Assembly: GCF_009846865.1 (NCBI RefSeq)
Contig: NZ_WUWN01000024.1
Span: forward strand, 1 to 49,828
Direction of reading: 5' to 3'
Origin: Puerhibacterium puerhi
GTDB lineage: Bacteria > Actinomycetota > Actinomycetes > Actinomycetales > Cellulomonadaceae
DNA length: 49,828 nt
Program-made: the position numbers and the translations under genes
The notes under the pieces: model-generated
Told to the model about the DNA's origin: nothing
The model's input: only the letters and a program-made list of their open reading frames with translations
The model's database searches: none
Shown here: in pieces, positions 1 to 7,245 of the stretch
Numbering within the stretch: the stretch's first letter is position 1
Layout: each line of letters starts with the position of its first letter

Positions 1-671
1 CGGGGGCCGCCGGCCGCCAGCGAGCGCGCCTGGGCCGCCTGGCGCTCCGCGGCCCGGCGCTCGGCAGCCCGGCGCTCGTCGGCCCGGCGCGCGGACACGG
101 CCGCGAGCCGGCCCAGCACCAGCACGACGCCCAGCAGCGCCGTGGGCACCAGGGCGGCCCACCAGACGAGCAGCGCCGCCGCGACGGCGGCCCACGCGGC
201 TGCGGTGGCGACGAGCAGGACGAGCGTCAGGACGAGCCGCCGGCGCGCCCGGCGGGCGCGCTCCTCCAAGACCGCCAGGCGGGACTCGCGGCTGTCCTGC
301 ATCGAGTGCTCCCCTCGTCGGGTGTCCGTCGTGCTGGTGGTGCCCGTCGTGCTGGTGGTGCCCGTCGTGCGCCGGCCGCCGGCGCCGCTGCCGGGGGTGG
401 GCCGGTCGTCGGGCGCGGCGGTGCGCTCCAGCAGGCGCGCGCGGACGCCCCCGTGGCCGGGCGCCAGGAGCGGCACGGTCGAACGGGGCTCGAGCGGCCC
501 CTCCGTCACGGGCCCGGCGGCCACCGCCAGCACCCGCAGCCCGCCGGAGAACCTGTCCTCCACGCGGGCCTCGACCAGCTGCTGACGGTGCCGGGCCTTG
601 CGCGGCACCCAGTAACCCAGCCACAGGACGAACAGCGCGAGCGCTGCGAGACCTGCTGCCGACGATTCCAC
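1..671 (-). CDS. SepX/GlpR-like membrane protein (partial, C-terminus beyond window)
   Basis: Reading from a GTG at 671 there is one open frame to the window edge, so the C-terminus is missing. The protein has an N-terminal membrane segment (about residues 5-20), a soluble stretch, a Thr/Gly linker of repeated GTTSTT units (an 18-bp tandem repeat at about 327-362), and a second hydrophobic region (about 147-185) followed by an Arg/Ala/Glu-rich tail. An in-frame TAA lies just upstream of the GTG, so no longer start exists, and a TAACGT -10 six bases upstream suggests a leaderless mRNA. The two-segment layout and the position after a RimJ-like gene match the actinobacterial SepX/GlpR proteins, which bind the divisome (in Corynebacterium via the MoeA-like Glp). 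Family assignment rests on layout and synteny. Confidence 0.6.
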   Translation of the reverse strand, partial: MESSAAGLAALALFVLWLGYWVPRKARHRQQLVEARVEDRFSGGLRVLAVAAGPVTEGPLEPRSTVPLLAPGHGGVRARLLERTAAPDDRPTPGSGAGGRRTTGTTSTTGTTSTTDTRRGEHSMQDSRESRLAVLEERARRARRRLVLTLVLLVATAAAWAAVAAALLVWWAALVPTALLGVVLVLGRLAAVSARRADERRAAERRAAERQAAQARSLAAGGP

Positions 672-677
672 GCCACG

Positions 678-683
678 ACGTTA
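678..683 (-). promoter_or_regulatory. Leaderless -10 for the SepX-like gene
   Basis: TAACGT on the minus strand, followed by six bases and the GTG at 671. Same geometry as many other genes in this window. Confidence 0.45.
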
Positions 684-762
684 GGGGAGCCGGAGCCGCC
701 GCGCGTGGAGTACTCGCGGCGTGTCCGTCAAGCCGACCGTCGCGAAGGCGTGTCGGCGGAGG

Positions 763-1377
763 TCAGACGGCGTCGCGGGTGCGCTGCCAGCGCCCGAGCA
801 GCCCGCCCGGCACGTCCTCCGTGGTCAGCGCGAACGTCCGGTGGTCGCGCCACTCCCCCTGGATGTGCAGGTAGCGACGCCGCAGGCCCTCGTCGCGGAA
901 GCCGAGCTTCTCGACCACGCGCAGGCTGCGCTCGTTCTCGGGGCGGATGTTCACCTCGATGCGGTGCAGGCCCAGCACCGCGAAGCAGTAGTCGGTGGCC
1001 ATCGCGACGGCGGTGGGGATGACGCCGCGGCCGGCCACGTCCCGCGAGACCCAGTAGCCGATCGACGCCGAGCACAGCGAGCCGTAGGCGATCGAGGAGA
1101 CCGTCAGCTGGCCCACCAGCGCCCCGTCGAGCTCGACCGCGAACGGCAGCGTCGTGCCGGCGCGCGCCTGCTGGGTCAGGGTGCGCACGTACTCGCCGAA
1201 CGTCGCGGCCGGCTCCGCGTGGTAGCCGGGCGACGTCGCCTCCCAGGGTTCCAGCCACGCCCGGTTCTCCTGGCGGAGCCGCAGCCACGCGTGGGCGTCC
1301 CGGCGTCGCAGCGGCCGCAGCACCACCGACCCGCGCGGGGAGTCGTCCCGCAGGGTCACCGGCCACGACCTGCTCAC
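763..1377 (-). CDS. rimJ: RimJ/RimL-type GNAT N-acetyltransferase
   Basis: A 204-residue acetyltransferase of the RimJ/RimL (ribosomal protein N-terminal acetylase) type. The N-terminal part has the usual LRPLRRRDA opening, the centre holds an acceptor/CoA region ending in SRDVAGRGV, and the C-terminal part has HRIEVNIRPENERSLRVVEKLGF, typical of the CoA-binding core. GTG 1377 is preferred because AAGGAG sits nine bases upstream. An ATG at 1395 would add six residues but carries this SD inside its own coding sequence. It lies upstream of the SepX-like gene on the same strand and is divergent from the folate cyclo-ligase. In Mycobacterium the homologous rimJ sits between moeA1 and the GlpR/SepX-type gene. 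The acceptor protein here is not known. Confidence 0.85.
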   Translation of the reverse strand: MSRSWPVTLRDDSPRGSVVLRPLRRRDAHAWLRLRQENRAWLEPWEATSPGYHAEPAATFGEYVRTLTQQARAGTTLPFAVELDGALVGQLTVSSIAYGSLCSASIGYWVSRDVAGRGVIPTAVAMATDYCFAVLGLHRIEVNIRPENERSLRVVEKLGFRDEGLRRRYLHIQGEWRDHRTFALTTEDVPGGLLGRWQRTRDAV

Positions 1378-1464
1378 CGTCGCCCACTCCTTCATCAGTC
1401 CCTGCGCCACCCGAGCCTCCCGCGCTGCCGGGCACGGCAGCCCGGCGTTCGGGACGGACACTGA

Positions 1465-1470
1465 CACAAT
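1465..1470 (+). promoter_or_regulatory. Leaderless -10 (CACAAT) for cyclo-ligase gene
   Basis: CACAAT followed by GTGCCC and the ATG at 1477. The spacing fits a leaderless transcript and helps choose 1477 over the GTG at 1471. Confidence 0.45.
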
Positions 1471-1476
1471 GTGCCC

Positions 1477-2127
1477 ATGCGTCGCGACTCCAACAGCCCC
1501 GCACGGAACCAGCCGTATCCCGTGATGCCGGGCATGGAGCCCGCCGACGCCAAGGAAGAGCTGCGCCGCGCCATCCGTGCCCAGCGTCTGGCACGTCCGC
1601 CCCGCCTGCGCGCCGAGGCCGCCGTCGCGCTCGCCGAGGCCCTCGCGGAGATGCCGGAGGTGCGCGACGCCCGCTGCGTGGCCACGTACGCGGCGCGCCC
1701 CGCCGAGCCCGGCACCGACGTGCTGCTCGAGCAGCTCGCCGCCCGCGGCACCCGCGTGCTGCTGCCCGTGCTGGGCGCCGGCCTGGCCCGCGACTGGGCC
1801 GAGTACCACGGCCCCGACGACTTGCGCGAGCGCGCCCCCGGCCGCCCGCCGGAGCCGAGCGGCCCGACCCTGGGGGCCGAGGCGATCCTGGACGCCGACG
1901 TCGTCGTCGCCCCCGCGCTCGCCGTCGACACCGGCGGCGTGCGGCTGGGCCAGGGCGGCGGCTGGTACGACCGCGTGCTCAAGCAGGCCCGGCCCGGCGT
2001 GCCCGTCGTCGCGATGGTCTTCCCCGAGGAGGTCTACGACGTCGTGCAGCGGCCGCTGCCGGCCGAGGAGCACGACATGCCCGTGCACGCCGTCGTCACC
2101 CCGGAGGGCTGGCAGCGGCTGTTCTGA
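1477..2127 (+). CDS. 5-formyltetrahydrofolate cyclo-ligase
   Basis: A 216-residue enzyme of the 5-FTHF cyclo-ligase (5,10-methenyl-THF synthetase) family, which uses ATP to convert 5-formyl-THF to 5,10-methenyl-THF. The family signature GQGGGWYDR is intact at about residues 158-166, preceded by VVVAPALAVD, with the early KEELRRAIRAQR helix that contributes the ATP-site basic residues. The start is taken at ATG 1477 because a -10-like CACAAT lies six bases upstream; an internal ATG at 1534 would remove 19 poorly conserved residues. It is convergent with the acylase gene and divergent from rimJ. It probably supplies one-carbon folates used by thyA further along the window. Confidence 0.92.
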   Translation: MRRDSNSPARNQPYPVMPGMEPADAKEELRRAIRAQRLARPPRLRAEAAVALAEALAEMPEVRDARCVATYAARPAEPGTDVLLEQLAARGTRVLLPVLGAGLARDWAEYHGPDDLRERAPGRPPEPSGPTLGAEAILDADVVVAPALAVDTGGVRLGQGGGWYDRVLKQARPGVPVVAMVFPEEVYDVVQRPLPAEEHDMPVHAVVTPEGWQRLF

Positions 2128-2154
2128 GCCCCGCCGGTCAGGGGCCGTCCGCCG

Positions 2155-4884
2155 TCACGGCCGCATCGTCAGCTCGTCGACGGCGGCCGCGCGCACGGCC
2201 TCGGGGGTGAACGGGAAGGGGAACGTCTCGCCCGCCGCCCACGCCTCGAGCTGGTCGTCGTAGTGCTTCGACGCCGGGTGCCCGGACGAACCCGTCGCGG
2301 TGACCCACGTGGAGGCGTCGAGGTCGCCCATGTCCACGACCATCCGCATCGAGGGGCCCGTCGTGACGGCGAAGCTGCCCGTCCCCGCGTCCCAGCCGGT
2401 CGCGTTCACCACCGACGACGTGCCGGACATCTTCACCGGCGACGGGTTGAACAGCGCGCGCACCGGTGCCGGCACCGAGTCGCCGCCGAGCACCGGGTGC
2501 TTCAGGCGCAGCGTGTGCAGGTCGCCCCAGCGCCAGTCCGAGGGGTCCTTGCTCAGCTCGACGGTCAGGTCGCGGCGGGCGCTCACCAGCGCCTGGGTGA
2601 GGATCTCGTCGCGCGACTCCACCACGTTGAGCGTGGAGCGGTCGTCCCAGAACCGGTCGTCCGGGCGCTCGAGCATGTCGCGCACGACCACGAGCCACCG
2701 GGAGCCGCCGTCGGGCCGCATCTCCTCGGGCAGGTCGTCCCAGAACGCGCTCTGCAGCAGGTTGCGCCACACCGCGGCGAAGTAGGCGGCGGCCGGCGAG
2801 TCGGCGTCCATGTGGCCGTCCCAGTCGGCCAGCAGCTCCTGCCCGGCGGCGTCGTAGTCGTCGTCGATGTCGACGGCGAGCAGCGCCGGCAGCAGCACCT
2901 GGGCGTAGGCGCTCCAGTCGTCCTGCTGGACGGCGCCCATGTCCTCGACGGTCAGCTTGCGGCCGGCGTCGATCTGCTGCTGCAGCAGGGTGCCGATGCG
3001 CTCCGAGCGGAAGCCGTAGTCCCAGTCGGAGGCGAGGAACGGGCCGGTGCCGTCGGGCAGCACCGCCTGGTTCGCCGCGACGATGACGCCGCCGGCGGGG
3101 TCCAGCGCGCTCGGCATCTGGTCGGCGGGCACCCAGCCCTGCCAGTCGTACGCCGGGTCGCGCCCGTCGCGCGGCCACGAGCCGTCGCTCGGCACCGGGC
3201 TGCCCGCGACCTCGGCGCGCACGGGCACGCGGCCCGGGGCCTGGTAGCCGATGTGGCCGTCGGCGGTGGCGAACACGATGCTCTGCGCCGGCACCTCGAA
3301 CAGCTCCGCCGCGGCGCGGACGTCGTCGGCCGAGCGGGCGGTGTCGAAGGCGAAGACGGCGTCGGCGGTGCGGCCCGGCTGCAGGGCCGTCCACGCCAGC
3401 GAGACGGCGTAGGTGCCCAGCTCCGTGCCGGACGTCGTCGGCGACCCCGTGACCGCGTCGAGGTCCTCGAGCACGTCGGAGACGATCGGCCCGTGCGCCG
3501 TGCTGCGCACGGTGATGTCGATCGGCGTCGAGCCCGCCACGCGGATGGTCTCCGTGCGGACGTCGAGCGGCTGCCAGTCGTCGCCGCGCTGGTAGGTGTC
3601 GTCCCGCACCCGCTCGATGAAGAAGTCGGTGACGTCGGCGCCCATGTTGGTCAGGCCCCACGCCAGGTCGCCGTTGTGCCCGATGATCACGCCCGGGAAG
3701 CCGGCGAAGGAGAAGCCCGCGACGTCGAACGGGCAGGCGTCGTCCACGGTCTCGCAGTGCAGGCCGACCTGCGCCCACACGTTCGGCTGCGACAGCGCCA
3801 GGTGCGGGTCGTTCGCCAGCATCGGCTTGCCCGAGGCGGTGTGCTCCCCCGACACGACCCAGGAGTTGGAGCCCGTGCCCTCGCCCCGGCCGACGAGCGT
3901 CGGGACGGCGTCGAGGGCGTCGCGCGCCGAGGCCAGGGCGTGGCCGAGCACGGCGCCGCCGCGCGGCATCGGGGCGTCCGACGCGGCCTCGGTCACCACG
4001 GCGCCAGCGGCGGGCGCGGCGTCGGACGCGGCCGGGGCCGCCTGCGCGTCGCCGGTCGCGCCGTCGCCACCGCCGTCGCCGGTCGCGCCGTCGTCGGCGG
4101 TGGAGAGGTCGGCGGGCTGGAGGATGGTGCCGTTGCCGCCCTCGGCGTACGACGGGAAGAGCTCGTCGACCGCCCGCACGTCGCCCACGGTGGAGTAGGC
4201 CAGGGCGCGGTCGAGCTCCGCGTCGTAGTTCCCGCGCAGGTCCCAGGCCATCGCCTTGAGCCACGCGAGCGAGTCCACCGGGTCCCACGGCTCCGGCTTC
4301 TCGATGCGGGTGGTCATCCCGAGCACCGTGTACTCCACGGCGAGCTCGTCGGTGCTGCGGCTGTCGAGGTAGGCGTTGACGCCGTCGGCGTACGCCTGCA
4401 GGTACGCCCGGGTCTCCGGCGTCAGCATCTCGAGCTCCTGCTGCGCCACGCGGCGCCAGCCGAAGGTGCGGATCACCTTGTCGGCCTGGATCGCCGCGGG
4501 CACGTCGCCCACGAGCTCGGCGAGCCGGCCCGCCGTCACGTGGCGGCGGTAGTCCATCTCGAAGAACCGGTCCTGGGCCTGGACGTAGCCCTGCGCCCGG
4601 AAGAGGTCCTCGGGCTTGCCGGCGGTGATCTGCGGCACGCCGCGGGCGTCCCGCTGGACGGTCACCTCGCCGTCGAGCCCGTCCATCTGCACCGCGGCGT
4701 CCACGTCGGGCAGCGGCTTGCGCACCGTCACGGTGCCGAACGCCACCGCCGCCACGAGCACGACCGCGACCAAGGCCGCGACTCCCACGAGCACGCGGCG
4801 GAGCCGAGAACCACGGCGCCTGGGCACCGGCGTCTCCTCGACCGTCTCGTCGGACGTGGCTGCGGGCGGCGGGGTGACGGACAC
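2155..4884 (-). CDS. Penicillin acylase family (Ntn-hydrolase), membrane-anchored
   Basis: A 909-residue member of the penicillin acylase / acyl-homoserine-lactone acylase family. These are made as one chain, exported and self-cleaved into alpha and beta subunits. A basic stretch and a hydrophobic helix at about residues 30-50 form a signal or anchor. The beta-subunit start is visible as GTG|SNSW with nucleophile Ser339, followed by VVSGEHTASGKPMLANDPHL. An Ala/Asp/Gly-rich, probably disordered spacer (about 255-305) precedes the cleavage site. Start is GTG 4884, with TAGCCT seven bases upstream suggesting a leaderless mRNA. The substrate cannot be read from sequence: beta-lactams, acyl-homoserine lactones and other amides are all possible. 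It lies between genes that are closer together in Mycobacterium, so it may be a later insertion into that neighbourhood. Confidence 0.88.
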   Translation of the reverse strand: MSVTPPPAATSDETVEETPVPRRRGSRLRRVLVGVAALVAVVLVAAVAFGTVTVRKPLPDVDAAVQMDGLDGEVTVQRDARGVPQITAGKPEDLFRAQGYVQAQDRFFEMDYRRHVTAGRLAELVGDVPAAIQADKVIRTFGWRRVAQQELEMLTPETRAYLQAYADGVNAYLDSRSTDELAVEYTVLGMTTRIEKPEPWDPVDSLAWLKAMAWDLRGNYDAELDRALAYSTVGDVRAVDELFPSYAEGGNGTILQPADLSTADDGATGDGGGDGATGDAQAAPAASDAAPAAGAVVTEAASDAPMPRGGAVLGHALASARDALDAVPTLVGRGEGTGSNSWVVSGEHTASGKPMLANDPHLALSQPNVWAQVGLHCETVDDACPFDVAGFSFAGFPGVIIGHNGDLAWGLTNMGADVTDFFIERVRDDTYQRGDDWQPLDVRTETIRVAGSTPIDITVRSTAHGPIVSDVLEDLDAVTGSPTTSGTELGTYAVSLAWTALQPGRTADAVFAFDTARSADDVRAAAELFEVPAQSIVFATADGHIGYQAPGRVPVRAEVAGSPVPSDGSWPRDGRDPAYDWQGWVPADQMPSALDPAGGVIVAANQAVLPDGTGPFLASDWDYGFRSERIGTLLQQQIDAGRKLTVEDMGAVQQDDWSAYAQVLLPALLAVDIDDDYDAAGQELLADWDGHMDADSPAAAYFAAVWRNLLQSAFWDDLPEEMRPDGGSRWLVVVRDMLERPDDRFWDDRSTLNVVESRDEILTQALVSARRDLTVELSKDPSDWRWGDLHTLRLKHPVLGGDSVPAPVRALFNPSPVKMSGTSSVVNATGWDAGTGSFAVTTGPSMRMVVDMGDLDASTWVTATGSSGHPASKHYDDQLEAWAAGETFPFPFTPEAVRAAAVDELTMRP

Positions 4885-4891
4885 GCAGGAG

Positions 4892-4897
4892 AGGCTA
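4892..4897 (-). promoter_or_regulatory. Leaderless -10 (TAGCCT) for acylase gene
   Basis: TAGCCT on the minus strand, seven bases before the GTG at 4884. Confidence 0.45.
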
Positions 4898-5031
4898 CCC
4901 CGGGCTTTTCACCCGCCCTCGACGGACCGGGCCGGGGGCGCGGGCCGGGGGCGCGGGCCGGCTGGGCACGCGTGGCAACACCCCGGTGCGGTGCACGCCA
5001 CGCGCTGCGGCGGGAATGTTGCGGCCCTGCG

Positions 5032-5063
5032 TATCATTGGCACTCGGTAAGCACGAGTGCCAG
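5032..5063 (+). promoter_or_regulatory. CIRCE operator (HrcA site) overlapping a -10 element
   Basis: TTGGCACTC (5037-5045), nine bases, then GAGTGCCAG (5055-5063): the two arms are nearly perfect inverted repeats and match the CIRCE consensus TTAGCACTC-N9-GAGTGCTAA in the GC-richer form seen in actinobacteria. A -10-like TATCAT (5032-5037) abuts it, so HrcA bound here would block transcription of the downstream zinc-ribbon gene until heat or protein-folding stress. Confidence 0.85.
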
Positions 5064-5117
5064 CAGCGGCCCGGTGACCGCGCGCACCCGTCCCCACGGT
5101 CCCTTGAGGAGAGCCAC

Positions 5118-5402
5118 GTGCCCACCTACGCCTACCGGTGCGCCGACTGCGGCCACGCCTTCGACATCCACCAGTCGTTCAGCGACGACGCCCTCACCGT
5201 GTGCCCCGAGTGCGGCGGCACGCTGCGCAAGCAGTACGGCACGGTGGGCGTGACGTTCAAGGGCTCCGGCTTCTACCGCACCGACTCCCGCGGGTCGTCG
5301 ACCTCGTCGTCCAGCTCCTCGTCGTCGTCGAGCTCGTCGTCGTCGAGCTCGTCGTCGAGCTCGTCGTCGTCCGGCTCGTCGAGCGCCAAGACCGCGTCCT
5401 GA
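5118..5402 (+). CDS. ruc: FmdB-type zinc ribbon with poly-Ser tail; Ruc-like redox-regulated chaperone
   Basis: A 94-residue protein. Residues 1-55 form an FmdB/zinc-ribbon domain with CADC and CPEC knuckles (YRCADCGHAF, VCPECGG). From about residue 60 the chain becomes an almost pure serine tail ending GSSSAKTAS. The layout and the position beside the 5-FTHF cyclo-ligase neighbourhood match Mycobacterium tuberculosis Rv0991c (Ruc), a zinc-containing, oxidation-activated holdase chaperone with a disordered C-terminus. GTG 5118 is the start, with AGGAG seven bases upstream. The CIRCE element 55 bases upstream predicts HrcA control together with the GroE chaperonins. The tail is encoded by a TCG/AGC microsatellite (about 5296-5375), which could vary in length between strains. 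Chaperone function is inferred from the Rv0991c match. Confidence 0.8.
   Translation: MPTYAYRCADCGHAFDIHQSFSDDALTVCPECGGTLRKQYGTVGVTFKGSGFYRTDSRGSSTSSSSSSSSSSSSSSSSSSSSSSSGSSSAKTAS
5296..5375 (+). repeat. TCG/AGC serine-codon microsatellite
   Basis: A run of tcg and agc codons with repeated blocks of tcgtcgtcgagc inside the ruc-like gene. It stays in frame because the repeat unit is a multiple of three. Confidence 0.8.
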
Positions 5403-5579
5403 CGCACCGGGCCTGAGGGCGGAGCGCGTCCTCGGGCACGGCCGGCCGGCGCGACTGCGGTGCCGCGCAGCGGCCGGTGCGCCGGCACGGCACGGCGCTG
5501 AGTCCGCCCCCGGCGCGCCCCGCCCACGCGTCGTCCACAGCCCGGCCGAGCACCGTGCCCGGCGCGCGCGGAGGGGCCC

Positions 5580-5585
5580 TAGCGT
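5580..5585 (+). promoter_or_regulatory. Leaderless -10 (TAGCGT) for SAF-domain gene
   Basis: TAGCGT, seven bases (cccgggc), then ATG 5593. Confidence 0.5.
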
Positions 5586-5592
5586 CCCGGGC

Positions 5593-6312
5593 ATGAGCCC
5601 GCTGCGCCTCGGAACCCGCCGCCCGCCCGCCCCCGACCTCGCCGCGCCGGCGGCGCGCAGCCGCGCGCGCCGGCGGGCGCTGGCGTGGCTGTGGCGGTCC
5701 CGGTTCGTGCTGGCCGCCGCCTGCTGCGGCCTGGCGGTCACGGCAGCCGTGCACGCGCTGCGGCCACCGGCGCCGCCCACCGTCGACGTCGTCGTGCCCG
5801 TGCGGACGCTCGCGCCCGGGCAGGCCGTGTCCGACGACGACGTCGCCGTGCGCGCCCTGCCGGTGGAGGCGGTGCCCGAGGACGCGCTCGACGACCTCGG
5901 GGCCGCCGTGGGGCGCACGCCCGCGGTGGCGCTCCCCGCCGGGCTGCCGCTGACCCGCGAGCTCGTCGCGGGCGGCGAGGTCGTGGCGCAGGCCCCGGCC
6001 GGCGCCGTCGTGGTGCCCGTAGTGCTCGACGGCACCGCGGCCGACCTGCTGCGGCCCGGCGACCGGGTCGACCTCGTGACGACCGCCGCGCCCGACCCCG
6101 ACTCCCCCGACGCCGCCTATCTCGCGCGCGGGGCGCTGGTGCTGCCGTCGGCAGGTCGCCAGCGGGACGAGCCGTCCGGCGGCGGGCTGCTCGGGGGCGG
6201 CGCGGCCGCCGGCACCACCGACGCCACGCTGCTCGCCGTCAGCCCCGAGGAGGCGCCGGCCGTCTCCGCGGCGTCCGGCTCGGGCACGGTGGGCGCGGTG
6301 CTCGTGCCCTGA
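5593..6312 (+). CDS. SAF-domain (CpaB/RcpC-like) membrane-anchored protein
   Basis: A 239-residue protein with an Arg-rich N-terminus, one membrane helix at about residues 36-57 (FVLAAACCGLAVTAAV), then an SAF domain: VDVVVPVRTLAPGQAVSDDDVAVRALP followed by an LPAGLPLTRELV turn and a second beta-rich part, RPGDRVDLVTT. This resembles the CpaB/RcpC proteins of Flp-pilus systems, but no pilus genes are nearby. In actinobacteria similar SAF proteins are found beside FmdB-type and mscL genes. A Gly/Ala-rich loop near 195-215 is probably disordered. It is probably its own transcription unit (leaderless -10 upstream). Exact role unknown; a cell-envelope location is the safest statement. Confidence 0.75.
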   Translation: MSPLRLGTRRPPAPDLAAPAARSRARRRALAWLWRSRFVLAAACCGLAVTAAVHALRPPAPPTVDVVVPVRTLAPGQAVSDDDVAVRALPVEAVPEDALDDLGAAVGRTPAVALPAGLPLTRELVAGGEVVAQAPAGAVVVPVVLDGTAADLLRPGDRVDLVTTAAPDPDSPDAAYLARGALVLPSAGRQRDEPSGGGLLGGGAAAGTTDATLLAVSPEEAPAVSAASGSGTVGAVLVP

Positions 6313-6470
6313 GGGGGCGCCGCCCGCCGCTGCCGCCCGGGCGCCGCTCGCGCGAGACGTCCCGAGCGTCCCCTTGCGTTCCCCCGCGAGCCCCGCGAGC
6401 ATCGACCCCGACGTCGGGCCGGCGCCGTCCGCACCGGCCCACCGCCCGACCCGGCCTCAGGGGGACACGC

Positions 6471-6899
6471 ATGCTCAAGGGATTCAAGGACTTCATCCTG
6501 CGCGGGAACGTCCTGGACCTCGCCGTCGGCATCATCATCGGCGGCGCGTTCACCGCGATCGTCACCGGACTGGTCGATGGCATCCTCAACCCGCTCATCG
6601 CCGCGCTCTTCGGCCAGCCGGACATCTCCACGGTCGGGACGTTCCCGATCAACGGTGCGACGTTCAGCATCGGCCTGGTGCTCCAGGCCGTGCTCAACTT
6701 CCTGCTCGTGGCCGCCGCGCTGTACTTCTGCGTCGTCGCGCCGGTGAACGCCCTGCAGCGCCGCCGCAAGAGCGGCGACGAGCCCGAGCCCAAGGCACCG
6801 GCCGAGGACGTGCTGCTGCTCCAGGAGATCCGCGACCTGCTCGCGGCCTCGACCGGCGCCAGCACACCGAACCACCCGAACGGCGGCCCGCGCGTCTGA
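6471..6899 (+). CDS. mscL: Large-conductance mechanosensitive channel MscL
   Basis: A 142-residue channel subunit that opens when membrane tension rises after hypo-osmotic shock. The first amphipathic helix and TM1 are highly typical: GFKDFILRGNVLDLAVGIIIG (residues 4-24), with FTAIVTGLVDGILNPLIA after it. TM2 is about residues 65-93 (FSIGLVLQAVLNFLLVAAALYFCVV). The basic RRRK patch and the cytoplasmic helix LLLQEIRDLL follow. Length is normal for the family (about 130-150). The start ATG 6471 has a GGGGG purine run nine bases upstream. It is convergent with the small gene at 6985-7215 and shares a two-way hairpin with it. Confidence 0.96.
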   Translation: MLKGFKDFILRGNVLDLAVGIIIGGAFTAIVTGLVDGILNPLIAALFGQPDISTVGTFPINGATFSIGLVLQAVLNFLLVAAALYFCVVAPVNALQRRRKSGDEPEPKAPAEDVLLLQEIRDLLAASTGASTPNHPNGGPRV

Positions 6900-6912
6900 C
6901 GAGCGCCCAGTT

Positions 6913-6969
6913 CGTGGGTAGGGAGCCCGCCGGCCGATCTGCGGATCGGCCGGCGTGTTCCGTACCCAC
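6913..6969. terminator. Nested inverted repeat between convergent genes
   Basis: Inner perfect 12-bp stem CGCCGGCCGATC / GATCGGCCGGCG (6928-6939 and 6944-6955) with a four-base loop, enclosed by outer arms CGTGGGTA / TACCCACG (6913-6920, 6962-6969). It lies between the ends of mscL and the minus-strand gene, so it probably stops transcription from both sides. There is no long U-run. Confidence 0.65.
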
Positions 6970-6984
6970 GACCTGGAGGTGGGC

Positions 6985-7215
6985 TCAGCGGCGGCCCCAG
7001 TGCGGCGGCACGTCGCGCAGCAGCCGCTCGTCGTTCTCGCCGTGGCTGCCCCGCTCGTCGGCGGGCAGCCCGAGCACCGACTCGCGCTCGGTGCCCTGCC
7101 GCACGACGCGGCGGTGCCGGCGTCGGCGGGGCTGGGCGTCGTCCGCGGCTGCGGGGTCCGCCCCGGTCCCGTCAGCGGTGGGCTCGTCGGGCCGGGAGGT
7201 CGCACGGTCGGTCAC
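6985..7215 (-). CDS. Small conserved hypothetical protein
   Basis: A roughly 76-residue polar protein with a low-complexity N-terminus (Asp/Ala/Pro), a basic block QPRRRRHRRVVR, and a distinctive C-terminus: ESVLGLPADERGSHGENDERLLRDVPPHW. The last part looks conserved and structured, but I do not recognise a named family. Start is uncertain: GTG 7215 is used, GTG 7233 would add six residues, and neither has a clear SD. It follows the helicase-like gene on the same strand after about 30 bases and probably shares its transcript. Confidence 0.6.
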   Translation of the reverse strand: MTDRATSRPDEPTADGTGADPAAADDAQPRRRRHRRVVRQGTERESVLGLPADERGSHGENDERLLRDVPPHWGRR

Positions 7216-7245
7216 CCGACCATTGTCCGCCACCGCCGGCCCGGG

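Noticed and set aside
2155-4884. Naming the acylase a penicillin or AHL acylase
   Set aside because: The family covers many amide substrates, and the specificity pocket cannot be read here.
2263-5253. 996-codon open frame on the plus strand
   Set aside because: Antisense to the acylase gene. It encodes Arg/Gly/Val/His-rich low-complexity protein, the usual shadow of a GC-rich gene, and the acylase has full family motifs.
5529-5540. DnaA-box-like tcgtccaca
   Set aside because: A single imperfect copy between housekeeping genes, with no cluster and no dnaA or dnaN; not an origin.
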